A stretch of 64,000 nucleotides of DNA from Sphingomonas spermidinifaciens (GTDB lineage Bacteria > Pseudomonadota > Alphaproteobacteria > Sphingomonadales > Sphingomonadaceae), in the NCBI RefSeq assembly GCF_002351485.1, contig NZ_NWMW01000001.1, positions 434,001 to 498,000 on the forward strand, read 5' to 3'. The notes under the pieces were generated by a model. The model saw nothing but the letters and a program-made list of their open reading frames with translations. It made no database searches and was not told the origin of the DNA. The position numbers and the translations under genes were made by a program. The first letter of the stretch is position 1. Each line of letters opens with the position of its first letter. Shown piece after piece: positions 17,466-26,427 of this stretch.

Positions 17466-17891
17466 ATGCCCCGCCGCCGTTCGAAAAGTTTCGCCCAATT
17501 CGTTAACGCGACAATACTCGCCGCCCTCGTTTCATCGCAAGGAGCGCCCGTGAACGCCCAATCGCCCGATACCCGCGCCAGCCTGCGCATGGCCGAGGCC
17601 GCCTCGCTGACCGGCCGCTGGACCGTTACCGTTACCGCCGGAAAAGATTGCAGAATCGAGTTGCTCGCCGCGCGGCTGGAAAGCGCGAACGCGCATCTCC
17701 TTGCCGACGAATCGGGTTGCCTCGCCGCGCTTGCCGGCGCGCCGGTCGCCGGCTGGCGGCCCGCGCCCGACGGGATCGAGATCGCCGCCGCGGATCGTCG
17801 GACGCTGCTGTCCTTTGCCGATCAGGGCGACGGCACCGCCATCGCCGCGACGCCCGGCGGGCAGGCGACGCTCAGCCGCGCCGCCGACTGA
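17466..17891 (+). CDS. Inh-family periplasmic inhibitor of serralysin proteases
   Basis: A 141-residue protein with an N-terminal signal peptide (RRRSK, hydrophobic stretch, cleavage near PVNAQ at 32). The mature part matches the alkaline-protease inhibitor (Inh/AprI) fold: ASLTGRWTVTV, C62, C85 and GWRPAPDGIEI. The two cysteines would form the conserved disulphide. These eight-stranded barrels block serralysin active sites with an N-terminal arm and protect the periplasm. It starts 64 bp from the divergent protease start. An in-frame GTG at 17550, preceded by AAGGAG at 5 nt, could start a leaderless form beginning NAQSPDTR. Confidence 0.85.
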   Translation: MPRRRSKSFAQFVNATILAALVSSQGAPVNAQSPDTRASLRMAEAASLTGRWTVTVTAGKDCRIELLAARLESANAHLLADESGCLAALAGAPVAGWRPAPDGIEIAAADRRTLLSFADQGDGTAIAATPGGQATLSRAAD

Positions 17892-17894
17892 CGC

Positions 17895-19706
17895 TCAACT
17901 GTCGTCGCCCATTCGCAGCGCGGCGATAAAGGCCTCCTGCGGGATGCTGACCGAGCCGTACTCGCGCATCCGCTTCTTGCCTTCCTTCTGCTTGTCGAGG
18001 AGCTTGCGCTTGCGGCTGATGTCGCCGCCATAGCATTTGGCGGTCACATCCTTGCGCAGCGCCGCGATCGTCTCGCGCGCCACGACCTTGCCGCCGATCG
18101 CCGCCTGGATCGGGATCTTGAACAGGTGACGCGGGATCAGGTCCTTCAGCCGCTCGCACATGCCGCGCCCGCGGCTCTCGGCGGTCGAGCGGTGGACGAT
18201 CATCGACAGGGCATCGACGGGCTCGTTGTTGACGAGGATGCTCATCTTGACGAGGTCGCCCTCGCGATAGCCGACCTGCTCATAGTCGAAACTGGCATAG
18301 CCGCGGCTGATCGACTTCAGCCGGTCGTAAAAGTCGAACACCACTTCGTTGAGCGGCAGCTCGTACTTCACCTGCGCGCGGCCACCGACATAGGTCAGGT
18401 CCTTCTGAATGCCGCGGCGGTCCTGGCACAGCTTCAGGATCGGGCCGAGATATTCGTCGGGGACATAGATCGTTGCCTCGATCCACGGCTCCGCGATGGT
18501 CTCGATCCGGTTGGGATCGGGCATGTCGGCCGGGTTGTGGAGCTCGAGGTGCCCGCCGCCATGCGTCAGCTCGATCTGATAGACCACCGACGGGGCGGTG
18601 GTGATGAGGTCGAGGTCATATTCGCGGCTCAGCCGTTCCTGAATGATCTCGAGGTGCAGGAGGCCGAGAAACCCGCAGCGGAAACCGAAGCCGAGCGCCG
18701 CGGAGGTCTCCATCTCGAAGCTGAAGCTCGCATCGTTCAGGCGCAGCTTGCTGATCGATTCGCGCAGCTTCTCGAAGTCGTTGGCGTCGGTCGGGAACAG
18801 GCCGCAGAACACGACCGGCTGCACCTCCTTGAATCCCGGCAGCGGCTCGGCCGCCGGCTTCTTCGCGTCGGTCAGCGTGTCGCCGACGCGCGCCTGCGCC
18901 ACTTCCTTGATCTGCGCGGTGATGAATCCGATCTCGCCGGGCCCAAGGTCCGCCAGTTGCTCGATCTTGGGCCGGAAACAGCCGACGCGGTCGACGAGGT
19001 GCGTCGTCCCCGACTGCATGAACTTGACCTGCTGGCCCTTCTTCAGCGTCCCGTCCATCACGCGGACGAGAATGACGACGCCCAGATACGGGTCGTACCA
19101 GCTGTCGACGAGCATAGCCTTCAATGGCGCGTTGGCGTCGCCCTTGGGCGGCGGAATGCGCTCGCAGACGGCGTTCAGGATATCCTCGATGCCGATCCCC
19201 GCCTTGGCGCTCGCCAGCACCGCGTTCGAGGCGTCGAGGCCGATGATCTCCTCGATCTCGTGCCGCACCTTCTCGGGCTCGGCCGAGGGCAGGTCGATCT
19301 TGTTAATGACGGGCACGATCTCATGGTCGTGCTCGATCGACTGATAGACGTTGGCGAGCGTTTGCGCCTCCACCCCCTGCGCCGCATCGACGACGAGCAG
19401 CGCGCCCTCGCACGCGGCAAGGCTGCGGCTCACCTCATAGGCGAAGTCGACATGGCCCGGCGTGTCCATCAGGTTGAGGACGTAATCCTCGCCGTCCGGC
19501 GCCTTCCAGTCGAGGCGCACGGTCTGCGCCTTGATGGTGATGCCGCGTTCCTTCTCGATGTCCATGTTGTCGAGCACCTGCTCGGACATCTCGCGGTCAG
19601 CGAGGCCGCCGGTACGCTGGATCAGGCGGTCGGCCAGCGTCGACTTGCCATGGTCGATATGGGCGATGATCGAGAAATTGCGGATCTTGGACTGGGGCGT
19701 GCTCAT
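17895..19706 (-). CDS. lepA: Elongation factor 4 (LepA)
   Basis: A 603-residue translational GTPase. The start at 19706 ([11 protein letters not shown]) gives the standard length; a longer in-frame extension to 19892 is not conserved. GTPase motifs are AHIDHGKST (G1), DTPGHVDF (G3) and NKIDLPSA (G4). LepA-specific sequences include [14 protein letters not shown] and the C-terminal [25 protein letters not shown]. It promotes translation under ionic stress and ribosome maturation. It stops 3 bp from the convergent inhibitor stop. Confidence 0.97.
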   Translation of the reverse strand: MSTPQSKIRNFSIIAHIDHGKSTLADRLIQRTGGLADREMSEQVLDNMDIEKERGITIKAQTVRLDWKAPDGEDYVLNLMDTPGHVDFAYEVSRSLAACEGALLVVDAAQGVEAQTLANVYQSIEHDHEIVPVINKIDLPSAEPEKVRHEIEEIIGLDASNAVLASAKAGIGIEDILNAVCERIPPPKGDANAPLKAMLVDSWYDPYLGVVILVRVMDGTLKKGQQVKFMQSGTTHLVDRVGCFRPKIEQLADLGPGEIGFITAQIKEVAQARVGDTLTDAKKPAAEPLPGFKEVQPVVFCGLFPTDANDFEKLRESISKLRLNDASFSFEMETSAALGFGFRCGFLGLLHLEIIQERLSREYDLDLITTAPSVVYQIELTHGGGHLELHNPADMPDPNRIETIAEPWIEATIYVPDEYLGPILKLCQDRRGIQKDLTYVGGRAQVKYELPLNEVVFDFYDRLKSISRGYASFDYEQVGYREGDLVKMSILVNNEPVDALSMIVHRSTAESRGRGMCERLKDLIPRHLFKIPIQAAIGGKVVARETIAALRKDVTAKCYGGDISRKRKLLDKQKEGKKRMREYGSVSIPQEAFIAALRMGDDS

Positions 19707-19891
19707 GGTCGGCGCGGCCGATAGCATCGAAAGCGGCGGTTGCCAAAGTGCCCTTTCCGCCGGGGCCATGGCGATGTTATGGACGCTTCCCGCGCGGCCG
19801 GGGGGGTGATCGTCCGCGCGCGTCAGCGTTGCGTCCGCGGCCGGGGCGAGCAAGCCGCCGGCATCATGCCAGTCCGGGGGAGCCATTCGCA

Positions 19892-20707
19892 ATGCATCGT
19901 CTCATTTCCGCCGCCGTCGCCGGCGCGCTGGTCGCCAGCCATCTTGCCGTGCCGGCGCCGCTGTCGGCGCAGACTTCGATGTCGTCGGGCCGCACCAATC
20001 GGGACGGAACCACGCGCGGCGCCAGTTCGGGGCGGCGCGATCAGGAGCGCGCCCAGCGCGATATTCCGCGCTGTCAGAAGAAGCTCGGCACCATCGCCAT
20101 CGTCGAGCCCGAGAACCAGTGGTGGCGCGAGCTCAACCTTGGCAGCCCGGAGGCGATCCTCAAGGTGTTCGTCCAGCAGTCGGGCTGCTTCACGATGGTC
20201 AATCGCGGCCGATCGATGCAGAGCCGCGCGATGGAGCGCGCGCTCGCCGAGCAGGGCGAGCTGCAGGCGGGCTCGAATCTCGGCCGCGGCCAGGTGCGCA
20301 CGGCTGACTATTTCCTCGAGCCGAACATCGTTCAGGCCAACCGCAATTCGGGGGGCAGCGGCATCGGCGGGGCGCTGGGCGGCCTGATCGGCGGCTTCGC
20401 AGGCGGGATCGTCGGCGGCATCAACATGAAGAAGCGCGAGGCGAGCGTCACGCTGTCGGTCGTCAATGCCCGCACGACCGAGGAAGAGGCGTTGACCGAG
20501 GGCTATGCCCGCAAGACCGATATCGGCTTTGGTGGCGGCGGCGGCGGCTTCTTCGGCGCTTTCGCCGGCGTGGGCGGCGGCGGCTATGCCAATACCGAGA
20601 TCGGGCAGGTCATCGTCCTTGCCTATCTCGACGCCTATACCAAGCTGGTGGACGAGATGGGCGGCCTGCCCACCGATGCGGCCGCCGCGGCGCCCATCGC
20701 GCAGTGA
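19892..20707 (+). CDS. CsgG/HfaB-like envelope protein with glycine-rich segment
   Basis: A 271-residue protein with a signal peptide ([27 protein letters not shown]). The conserved core runs from [20 protein letters not shown] through [20 protein letters not shown] to a strand [11 protein letters not shown], similar to CsgG-type proteins. It contains a glycine-zipper-like run in the middle ([18 protein letters not shown]) and a second glycine-rich run later. It lacks a lipobox cysteine, unlike curli CsgG. A likely role is an outer-membrane-associated or periplasmic structural or transport protein. The ATG at 19892 follows a GGGGGA sequence. Confidence 0.65.
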   Translation: MHRLISAAVAGALVASHLAVPAPLSAQTSMSSGRTNRDGTTRGASSGRRDQERAQRDIPRCQKKLGTIAIVEPENQWWRELNLGSPEAILKVFVQQSGCFTMVNRGRSMQSRAMERALAEQGELQAGSNLGRGQVRTADYFLEPNIVQANRNSGGSGIGGALGGLIGGFAGGIVGGINMKKREASVTLSVVNARTTEEEALTEGYARKTDIGFGGGGGGFFGAFAGVGGGGYANTEIGQVIVLAYLDAYTKLVDEMGGLPTDAAAAAPIAQ

Positions 20708-20730
20708 GCCGCGCCCCGTCGCCCGGATCG

Positions 20731-21120
20731 TCACCGGGCGACGGGCGGCTGTCGCCTGAAGTCATAGGCGGCCTCCCCCTTATAGAGGGTGATCCGCGTC
20801 GGCGACGGCAGCCGGTCGAGGCGGAGCTTCACTGCACGCGCCGAGCCGTCGATCTCAAAGCGTCGATAGGGGAAGGCACCGACATAGACGCGGGGCAGGA
20901 CATAGGGGCCTGCCGCGTCACGGCTCACGACATAGCGGACTGCCTTTTGCCCGTTGAGCAGCATGTCGCCGCCCGACAGCTCGACCGTGCCGCAGCACAT
21001 GTTGCGGTACACGCCCGCCTCGCCCGCCGGCACATAGGGGTCGTGGATGAAGAGCCGATATCCGCCCGCAAGCAGCGCGGCGACGAGGAGGACCAGACCC
21101 GCAGCGCGCCATCGAGCCAT
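20731..21120 (-). CDS. Hypothetical membrane-anchored protein
   Basis: A 129-residue protein with one N-terminal hydrophobic helix (GLVLLVAALLAGGYRLF) followed by a small periplasmic-looking domain that contains a CC pair in GVYRNMCCGTVEL. I do not recognise a family. It faces the CsgG-like gene convergently, with 23 bp between the stops. Codon use resembles its neighbours. It could be a single-pass inner-membrane protein or have an uncleaved signal. Confidence 0.6.
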   Translation of the reverse strand: MARWRAAGLVLLVAALLAGGYRLFIHDPYVPAGEAGVYRNMCCGTVELSGGDMLLNGQKAVRYVVSRDAAGPYVLPRVYVGAFPYRRFEIDGSARAVKLRLDRLPSPTRITLYKGEAAYDFRRQPPVAR

Positions 21121-21452
21121 CCTGACCTCCTTATCCCGTTAAGATGGCGCTAAAGCCACATATGTAGACCTTGGAGTCAAGTGAGGTTAGGGGGGACGCG
21201 ACTGCTGGTCGTTTGCTCCTGCAAATGCCAGACTACAGGGTCAGGCCCTGCGCCGCCTTGGCTGGCCCTGGCTTCCCGGCTGCGCGGCAATACCATCGGA
21301 GGTGTTTGTCGGGGCGACCTGCGCGTTGATGTCGCAGTAGGGCGGCTTTCCGTTACCGGCCGGGCGGTGACCCGCGCAACACGCCCAGACATGAAACGCG
21401 GCCAAAAGGACGCCGCGATGACACGCGGACTCGCGAAAAGCGGGAAAGAAAT
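21121..21452. other. Intergenic region without recognised gene
   Basis: These 332 bp lie between the hypothetical membrane protein and tRNA-Pro. I find no convincing coding frame, repeat or terminator. The part next to the tRNA 3' end was inspected for an integrase gene or a duplicated tRNA end, and none is visible. Confidence 0.5.
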
Positions 21453-21529
21453 TGGTCGGGGAAAGAGGATTCGAACCTCCGGCCCCTGCCTCCCGAAGAC
21501 AGTGCTCTACCAGGCTGAGCTATTCCCCG
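21453..21529 (-). tRNA. tRNA-Pro (anticodon CGG)
   Basis: A 77-nt cloverleaf on the minus strand. The acceptor stem CGGGGAA pairs with TTCCCCG, followed by A73 and an encoded CCA. The D arm is GCTCAGCCTGGTAGAGC, the anticodon arm CTGTC-TTCGGGA-GGCAG gives anticodon CGG, and the T arm is GAGGTTCGAATCCTC. It decodes CCG, a codon expected to be heavily used in this GC-rich genome. Confidence 0.96.
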
Positions 21530-21614
21530 ACCGGCGCCGACGGGGCGAACCCCGCTGGCGAGGCGGGCCGTATAGCAGCCTCGCCCGCCGACGCAAGCGG
21601 CCTCGCGCGACTTT

Positions 21615-22250
21615 CTACGCGGGCGCCGCGGCGCGCATTTCGGCAATCAGCGCATCGTCGATCGCCTTGGCGCTGCGATAGGCCTCGCGCTCGAGCAGCC
21701 GGGCGGCATAGCCCTCGAACGCTGGCAGCTTGGGCAATGTCCCGAACTGCGTCCCCCAGATCACCTGCGCCCCGACATAGACGTCGGCGGCGGTGAAGCG
21801 CCCCGCCGCGACATAGTCATGATCCTTCAGCCAGCTTTCGAGCGCCGCCACCGCACGGTCATAGCTGCCGAAGCCCGCCATCGCCTCCTTGTCCTCGGGC
21901 ACCTCCATTCCCAGCGCGCGGGTGATGACCGCCTGCTCGAGCGGCCCCGCCGCGAACAGCAGCCAGCGATAATAGTCCCCGCGATCGGCGGGCGGCGGCG
22001 CCAGCTCACGCTCCGGCACCGCGTCCGCCAAATAGGCGCAGATCGCTGCGCACTCGGTCACAACCTGTCCGTTGTGGACGATCGCCGGCACCTTCCCCAT
22101 CGGGTTGATCGCCAGATAGTCGGGCGCCTTCATCGTCGTGCCATAGTCGAGCACCACGACGCCGTGCGGCAGGCCCGTCTCGTGGACCATCCAGCGGGCG
22201 ATCTGCCCGCGCGACATAGGGTTGGTATAGAGCGTCAGTTCGTCGGCCAT
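21615..22250 (-). CDS. Glutathione S-transferase family protein
   Basis: A 211-residue protein with the thioredoxin-like N-terminal domain (LTLYTNPMSRGQIARWMV, INPMGKVPAIV, VVTECAAICAYLAD) and an all-helical C-terminal domain. The start at 22250 has an AGGAGAGGGA ribosome-binding site; a frame extension to 22361 does not fit the family. The SRGQIARW segment lies where the catalytic serine of bacterial GSTs is found. Its role is probably conjugation or detoxification. It follows the dienelactone hydrolase on the same strand by 46 bp and may share a transcript. Confidence 0.88.
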   Translation of the reverse strand: MADELTLYTNPMSRGQIARWMVHETGLPHGVVVLDYGTTMKAPDYLAINPMGKVPAIVHNGQVVTECAAICAYLADAVPERELAPPPADRGDYYRWLLFAAGPLEQAVITRALGMEVPEDKEAMAGFGSYDRAVAALESWLKDHDYVAAGRFTAADVYVGAQVIWGTQFGTLPKLPAFEGYAARLLEREAYRSAKAIDDALIAEMRAAAPA

Positions 22251-22296
22251 CGTCCCTCTCCTTCGTGTGCGAACAAAACACGAACGCGGAGTTTGG

Positions 22297-23172
22297 TCAA
22301 CGCAGCTTGCGATCGAACAGCGCCAGCGTACGATCCCAGGCGAGCTTGGCCGCGGCAGCATTGTACCGCTCGGCCGAGGTATCGTTGTTGAAGGCGTGCT
22401 CGACGCCCGGATATTCGTATACGGCGACGTCCTTGCCCGCCGCCTTCAGTGCCGCGCCCCAGGGCTTGGCGGTCGAATTGACACGCGCGTCGTTGCCGGC
22501 GAGCTGGAGGATGATCGACGCGCCGACCTTGGCCGCCTCGGACGGATCGGGCGCGGGGCCGTAATAGCTGACCGCCGCGTCGAGCCCCTGCCCCGCCGCC
22601 ACCGCGACACGGTTCACCATCGCCCCACCCCAGCAGAAGCCGACGACCCCCACCTTCATCGGCTTGCGGTCGCGGATGCCGAGAGATTTCACCGCGCCGG
22701 CGGCGGCCGCGACAGTCTGTGCAAGGTCGAGCTTGCCGATCAGTTCGCGTGCCTGGTCGGCATCGGCGGGCGTCCCGCCCACGGGCGACAGGAAATCGGG
22801 CGCGACGGCGATGTAGCCTGCAAGCGCGACACGGCGCGCCACATCCTCGATATGCGCGTTGAGGCCGCGATTTTCGTGAATGACCATCACGACACCGCGC
22901 CCGCCAGCGGCCGATGCAGGCGTCGCGAAATAAGCGTTGAGCGGCTCGCCGACCCCGGTCGGCACCGGGGCACGCGTCGTCCTCAGCCGCTTGTCGCCCG
23001 GATCGACCTGCTGCGCCGCCGCCGGCGACGCGGCCACCGCGGCGATCAGCGCCTCCGCCGCGGCGACGCTGCCCGCCAGCGCGGTCATTTCGGTCAGCAG
23101 CCGGCGGCGGTCGCGATGCTCGTGGGTGAAGGCGTCGTAGAGATCGATGGCGTGGCGGCGCAGATCGGTCAT
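22297..23172 (-). CDS. Dienelactone hydrolase family protein
   Basis: A 291-residue alpha/beta hydrolase. The nucleophile is C180 in GVVGFCWGGAMVNRV. E100 in MVIHENRGLN matches the glutamate that modulates the cysteine, and the acid and histidine are in AGNDARV and PGVEHAF. The first 55 residues form an extra N-terminal segment that includes RRRLL followed by an alanine-rich stretch ending PAAAQQ. This could be a Tat-like export signal, as in YghX-type relatives. The start at 23172 is supported by GGGAGAG upstream. Substrate unknown. Confidence 0.87.
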   Translation of the reverse strand: MTDLRRHAIDLYDAFTHEHRDRRRLLTEMTALAGSVAAAEALIAAVAASPAAAQQVDPGDKRLRTTRAPVPTGVGEPLNAYFATPASAAGGRGVVMVIHENRGLNAHIEDVARRVALAGYIAVAPDFLSPVGGTPADADQARELIGKLDLAQTVAAAAGAVKSLGIRDRKPMKVGVVGFCWGGAMVNRVAVAAGQGLDAAVSYYGPAPDPSEAAKVGASIILQLAGNDARVNSTAKPWGAALKAAGKDVAVYEYPGVEHAFNNDTSAERYNAAAAKLAWDRTLALFDRKLR

Positions 23173-23330
23173 GGCAGCATCTCTCCCGGCGAGTCGCATC
23201 GTCTGACCGGCAGCCTAGCGCGCCCTCCGGGTCCGCGGAACCGCCGGCGCGAACGAACGCGCGGGTTGCGGCGACGGCCTGCTCGCGCCATAGCGGCGGC
23301 GATCCCGCCCCCTAGCGAACAGGCCGTCCC

Positions 23331-23564
23331 ATGAAACTCCGCGTTGTCGTGACCCTCAAGCCCGGCGTCCTCGATCCGCAGGGCAAGGCGATCCAGCACG
23401 CGCTGGGTTCTCTGGGCTTCGACGGCGTCGCCGACGTGCGCGCGGGCAAGATCTTCGAGCTCGACGTGGCCGAGGGCACGAGCGATGCGGCGATCGGCGA
23501 GATGTGCGAGAAGCTGCTCGCCAACACCGTCATCGAAAACTACCGGATCGAGCACGTCGCATGA
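23331..23564 (+). CDS. purS: Phosphoribosylformylglycinamidine synthase subunit PurS
   Basis: A 77-residue subunit ([42 protein letters not shown]) that bridges PurQ and PurL in the three-part FGAM synthase of purine biosynthesis. Its stop overlaps the purQ start by 4 bp (23561-23564). Length is normal. purL is not in the window. Confidence 0.96.
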   Translation: MKLRVVVTLKPGVLDPQGKAIQHALGSLGFDGVADVRAGKIFELDVAEGTSDAAIGEMCEKLLANTVIENYRIEHVA

Positions 23565-24226
23565 AGTCGGCGGTCATCGTCTTCCCCGGATCGAACTGCG
23601 ACCGCGACGTCGCCGTGGCAATCGAGGCTGTGACCGGCACCGCCCCGGCAATGGTCTGGCATGGCGAGAGCGAACTGCCCGCGGGCACCGACCTGATCGC
23701 GCTGCCGGGCGGCTTTTCCTATGGCGATTACCTTCGCTGCGGCGCGATCGCGGCGCGGTCGGCGGTGGTGAAGAGCGTGGTCGCGGCGGCCGAACGCGGC
23801 GTGCCGGTGATCGGCATCTGCAACGGCTTTCAGATCCTGACCGAGATCGGCCTGCTGCCCGGCGCGCTGATGCGCAACAAGCGGCTCGATTTCGTCTGTC
23901 GCGACGTCGATCTGACCGTGGTCAGCAGCCAGTCGATCTTCACCAGCGGCTATGACGCGGGCGAAACCATCCGCATCCCCGTCGCACACCATGACGGCAA
24001 CTATTTCGCCGACGAGGCGACGCTCGACCGGCTCGAGGGCGAGGGCCGCGTCGCCTTCCGCTATGCCGAGGACGTCAACGGCTCGGCGCGCGGGATTGCT
24101 GGGCTGCTCAACGACCGCGGCAACGTGCTGGGCATGATGCCGCACCCCGAGCGCAGGATCGAGGATGCGCATGGCGGCGCCGACGGGCGGCGGCTGTTCG
24201 AGGGACTGGTGAAGGCGGTCGCCTGA
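23561..24226 (+). CDS. purQ: Phosphoribosylformylglycinamidine synthase subunit PurQ
   Basis: A 221-residue class I glutamine amidotransferase that supplies ammonia for FGAM synthesis. The nucleophile is C87 in [20 protein letters not shown], and the histidine and glutamate are in the C-terminal [11 protein letters not shown]. The start [16 protein letters not shown] is canonical. It is translationally coupled to purS. Confidence 0.97.
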   Translation: MKSAVIVFPGSNCDRDVAVAIEAVTGTAPAMVWHGESELPAGTDLIALPGGFSYGDYLRCGAIAARSAVVKSVVAAAERGVPVIGICNGFQILTEIGLLPGALMRNKRLDFVCRDVDLTVVSSQSIFTSGYDAGETIRIPVAHHDGNYFADEATLDRLEGEGRVAFRYAEDVNGSARGIAGLLNDRGNVLGMMPHPERRIEDAHGGADGRRLFEGLVKAVA

Positions 24227-24236
24227 CGATCGTCAC

Positions 24237-24315
24237 GCCGGACTTGATCCAGGGTTCCGCTGTCTCCTCGACGATCGCCGAGAAGAAGCTGGATCCCGGA
24301 TCTCATGTGGGATGA
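24237..24315. repeat. Imperfect palindromic intergenic repeat
   Basis: Left part GCCGGACTTGATCCAGGG and right part CTGGATCCCGG with GAGAAGAAG form an imperfect inverted repeat between purQ and the queuosine-precursor transporter. A related, better-paired copy is at 36379-36460. Such elements are dispersed through sphingomonad genomes. It may act as a bidirectional terminator between the convergent genes. Confidence 0.5.
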
Positions 24316-24324
24316 CTTGAGTGG

Positions 24325-25032
24325 TTAAACCTGCGTCCGGAACGGCGTGAAGTTCGTCCCCCGGTCGAACACGTCCACCCCTTCGGCGCGCTTCAGGCCG
24401 CCGACTACCCAATAGGTGAACGGGGTGAGCAACACCTCCCACGCCACCTTCATCGCCCAGTTGGTGACCATCACCGTCAGCACCTGGTCGGTCGTCCACA
24501 CGCCGAGGAACGCGACCGGGTAGAAGATCAGGCTGTCCACCGCCTGTCCCACCACGGTCGAGCCGATCGTCCGGCTCCAGAGCGCGCGCCCCTCGGTCAG
24601 CAGCTTCATCCGCGCGAGGACGAAGCTGTTGACGAACTCGCCCGCCCAGAAGGCAGTGATCGAGGCGATGACGATCCGCCAGACCTGCCCGAATACGCTC
24701 TCATAGGCCGTCTGCCCTTCCCAGCCCGGCGCGGGCGGCAGGCTGACCACCACCCAGCTCATCAGCGCAAGGAAGACGAGCGCACCGAACCCCGCCCAGA
24801 TGCAGCGCCGCGCGCGCGCGTAGCCATAGACCTCCGTCAGCACGTCGCCGATGACGTAGCTGACCGGGAAGAACAGGATCCCCGCCCCGAACACGAACCC
24901 GCCCACCGACGACAGTTTCGCCGCGCCGATGACGTTCGACAGGACGAGGACGACGACGAATGCCGCCATCACGAAGTCGAAATAGCGGAACGGGCGGTCG
25001 CGCAGCTGCGCGGCATCGGTGGCGGCGGTCAT
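24325..25032 (-). CDS. Queuosine precursor transporter (YhhQ family)
   Basis: A 235-residue inner-membrane protein with six or so helices. Family signatures are LSNVIGAAKL, FPVSYVIGDVLTEVYGYARAR, AFWAGEFVNSFVLARMK and GQAVDSLIFYPVAF. YhhQ proteins import 7-cyano-7-deazaguanine or related precursors of the tRNA base queuosine. The start at 25032 (MTAATDA) is preferred over 25050 by fit to the family. It is convergent with purQ. Confidence 0.92.
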   Translation of the reverse strand: MTAATDAAQLRDRPFRYFDFVMAAFVVVLVLSNVIGAAKLSSVGGFVFGAGILFFPVSYVIGDVLTEVYGYARARRCIWAGFGALVFLALMSWVVVSLPPAPGWEGQTAYESVFGQVWRIVIASITAFWAGEFVNSFVLARMKLLTEGRALWSRTIGSTVVGQAVDSLIFYPVAFLGVWTTDQVLTVMVTNWAMKVAWEVLLTPFTYWVVGGLKRAEGVDVFDRGTNFTPFRTQV

Positions 25033-25171
25033 CGCCGCGGCTTGTCGCATGCGACCGCGGCGTCATCAACCGCCCGAAAGACGATGCGCACCCTCCGGGC
25101 AAAATGTCGGGTACGCAACAAAAGGCTCGCCTGCTGCATTTCGTTTCCGCGGGGGAAAAAAGGAGATGGCG

Positions 25172-25594
25172 ATGCGTGCGATCAAACTGGCGCTGGCGAG
25201 CGCGGCGCTGGGCGGCGTAGCCCTGTCGGCGGGCTGTTCGGACTACGGCCTCGGTGGTCCGCGTTACGCGGGCGGCGGCTATTCGGCCTATGACTGGAAT
25301 CGGCCGGACCCGTCCTATGGCGGCTATTATGCCGACCGCTATTATCGCGACGATCCGCGCTATCGCCCCCGCCGCCTGTCGCGCAACGACCGCGTCTATG
25401 CCGGGCAGGACGGGCGTTACTATTGCCGCCGCTCGGACGGGACGACAGGCCTGATCGTCGGCGGCCTCGCGGGCGGCGTGCTCGGCACGGCTCTGCGCCC
25501 CGGCGGCTCGGGCCTGCTGGGCGCATTGCTGGGCGGCGCGGCGGGCGCGGCGGCGGGCGAGGCGATCGACCGCAACAACGTCGAGTGCCGCTGA
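25172..25594 (+). CDS. Glycine-zipper lipoprotein
   Basis: A 140-residue protein. The second ATG of ATGGCGATG is chosen because AGGAG (25161-25165) lies six bases before it and only one base before the first. The signal sequence ends at a lipobox-like VALSAGC. A tyrosine/arginine-rich linker follows, then a two-helix glycine zipper (TTGLIVGGLAGGVLG, GLLGALLGGAAGAAAGEAID). It is probably an outer-membrane-attached envelope protein of unknown function. A strong hairpin terminator follows. Confidence 0.8.
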   Translation: MRAIKLALASAALGGVALSAGCSDYGLGGPRYAGGGYSAYDWNRPDPSYGGYYADRYYRDDPRYRPRRLSRNDRVYAGQDGRYYCRRSDGTTGLIVGGLAGGVLGTALRPGGSGLLGALLGGAAGAAAGEAIDRNNVECR

Positions 25595-25607
25595 GCGACA
25601 CCAAAAA

Positions 25608-25633
25608 GGGCGCCGATCGAAAGATCGGCGCCC
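25608..25633 (+). terminator. Hairpin terminator after glycine-zipper lipoprotein
   Basis: A perfect 11-bp stem (GGGCGCCGATC / GATCGGCGCCC) with a GAAA tetraloop starts 13 bp after the stop codon. It is preceded by an A-run. The downstream CTCTCTAG is only weakly T-rich. Confidence 0.75.
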
Positions 25634-25646
25634 CTCTCTAGATCGT

Positions 25647-25666
25647 GCTCCCGCGAGGGCGGGAGC
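25647..25666. repeat. Short intergenic hairpin
   Basis: GCTCCCGC and GCGGGAGC flank a GAGG loop (8-bp perfect stem). An almost identical hairpin with a GAAA loop lies at 47841-47858. This is a small dispersed palindrome, possibly a second terminator for the convergent rplT. Confidence 0.5.
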
Positions 25667-25725
25667 CTAGCGTCGCAAACGCAACGCTGATTTGACCTGG
25701 ATGCCCGCCTGCGCGGACCTCCAAG

Positions 25726-26091
25726 TCACGCCGCCTGCGGCAGCGCCTGCTTCGCCTGCGCGACGATCGCGCGGAAGGCGTCGCCCTCGTGCATTGCGAT
25801 GTCGGCCAGGACCTTCCGGTCGAGTTCGATGCCCGCCAGCTTCAGCCCATGCATGAACTGCGAATAGGTCAGACCCTCGGCGCGGACGCCGGCGTTGATA
25901 CGCTGGATCCACAGGCCGCGGAAGGTCCGCTTCTTCACCTTACGGTCGCGATAGGCGTACTGGCCGGCCTTTTCGACCGCCTGGCGGGCGATGCGGATCG
26001 TGTTCTTGCGACGGCCGTAATAGCCCTTCGCCTGATCCAGAATCCGCTTGTGCTTGGCCTTGGTCGTCGTGCCGCGCTTCACTCGTGCCAT
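25726..26091 (-). CDS. rplT: 50S ribosomal protein L20
   Basis: A 121-residue ribosomal protein ([50 protein letters not shown]). L20 binds 23S rRNA early in assembly and represses its own operon in many bacteria. It is 14 bp after rpmI. infC is not adjacent, unlike in many bacteria. Confidence 0.98.
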   Translation of the reverse strand: MARVKRGTTTKAKHKRILDQAKGYYGRRKNTIRIARQAVEKAGQYAYRDRKVKKRTFRGLWIQRINAGVRAEGLTYSQFMHGLKLAGIELDRKVLADIAMHEGDAFRAIVAQAKQALPQAA

Positions 26092-26105
26092 GTCTCAGCC
26101 CTTTC

Positions 26106-26309
26106 TTACTTCAGGCCGTACGGCGCCCAGAGGCGCACGTGACCGGCATCCGCATCCGACAGCACGCTGGTGCCGCGGTTCTGGCGGATATACTTCGAAT
26201 TGTGGCTGATCAGGCGGTGGCGCTTGCCGGCGACGCCGTGCTTCACCTTGCCCGTCGCGGTGAACTTGAAGCGCTTCTTCACACCGCTCTTGGTCTTCAT
26301 CTTGGGCAT
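26106..26309 (-). CDS. rpmI: 50S ribosomal protein L35
   Basis: A 67-residue basic protein ([20 protein letters not shown]). The start at 26309 has GGAGACG upstream; a longer frame to 26357 is not real. It is the first gene of the rpmI-rplT pair. Confidence 0.98.
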   Translation of the reverse strand: MPKMKTKSGVKKRFKFTATGKVKHGVAGKRHRLISHNSKYIRQNRGTSVLSDADAGHVRLWAPYGLK

Positions 26310-26396
26310 TTTCGTCTCCTTATCGCGACGATCCGGAACCGCCATGGCAGCCCACACTGGCCAGGCCGTTCGTCTATCCGATCGTGGAAGCGGCGG

Positions 26397-26425
26397 CGGT
26401 TAGCGTGCGCGCCGCCATTTGGCAA
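26397..26425 (-). promoter_or_regulatory. Candidate promoter for rpmI-rplT
   Basis: On the minus strand TTGCCA (26420-26425) and TAACCG (26397-26402) are separated by 17 bp, about 90 bp upstream of rpmI. The -35 resembles the alphaproteobacterial housekeeping consensus. The -10 match is weak. Confidence 0.35.
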
Positions 26426-26427
26426 GA

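Noticed and set aside
20118..20760. Alternative frames inside the CsgG-like gene
   Set aside because: They lack start signals and conservation and lie within a protein with signal peptide and family pattern.
21453..21620. tRNA-Pro as an integration site for a mobile element
   Set aside because: No integrase, no duplicated tRNA 3' end and no change in gene character on either side.
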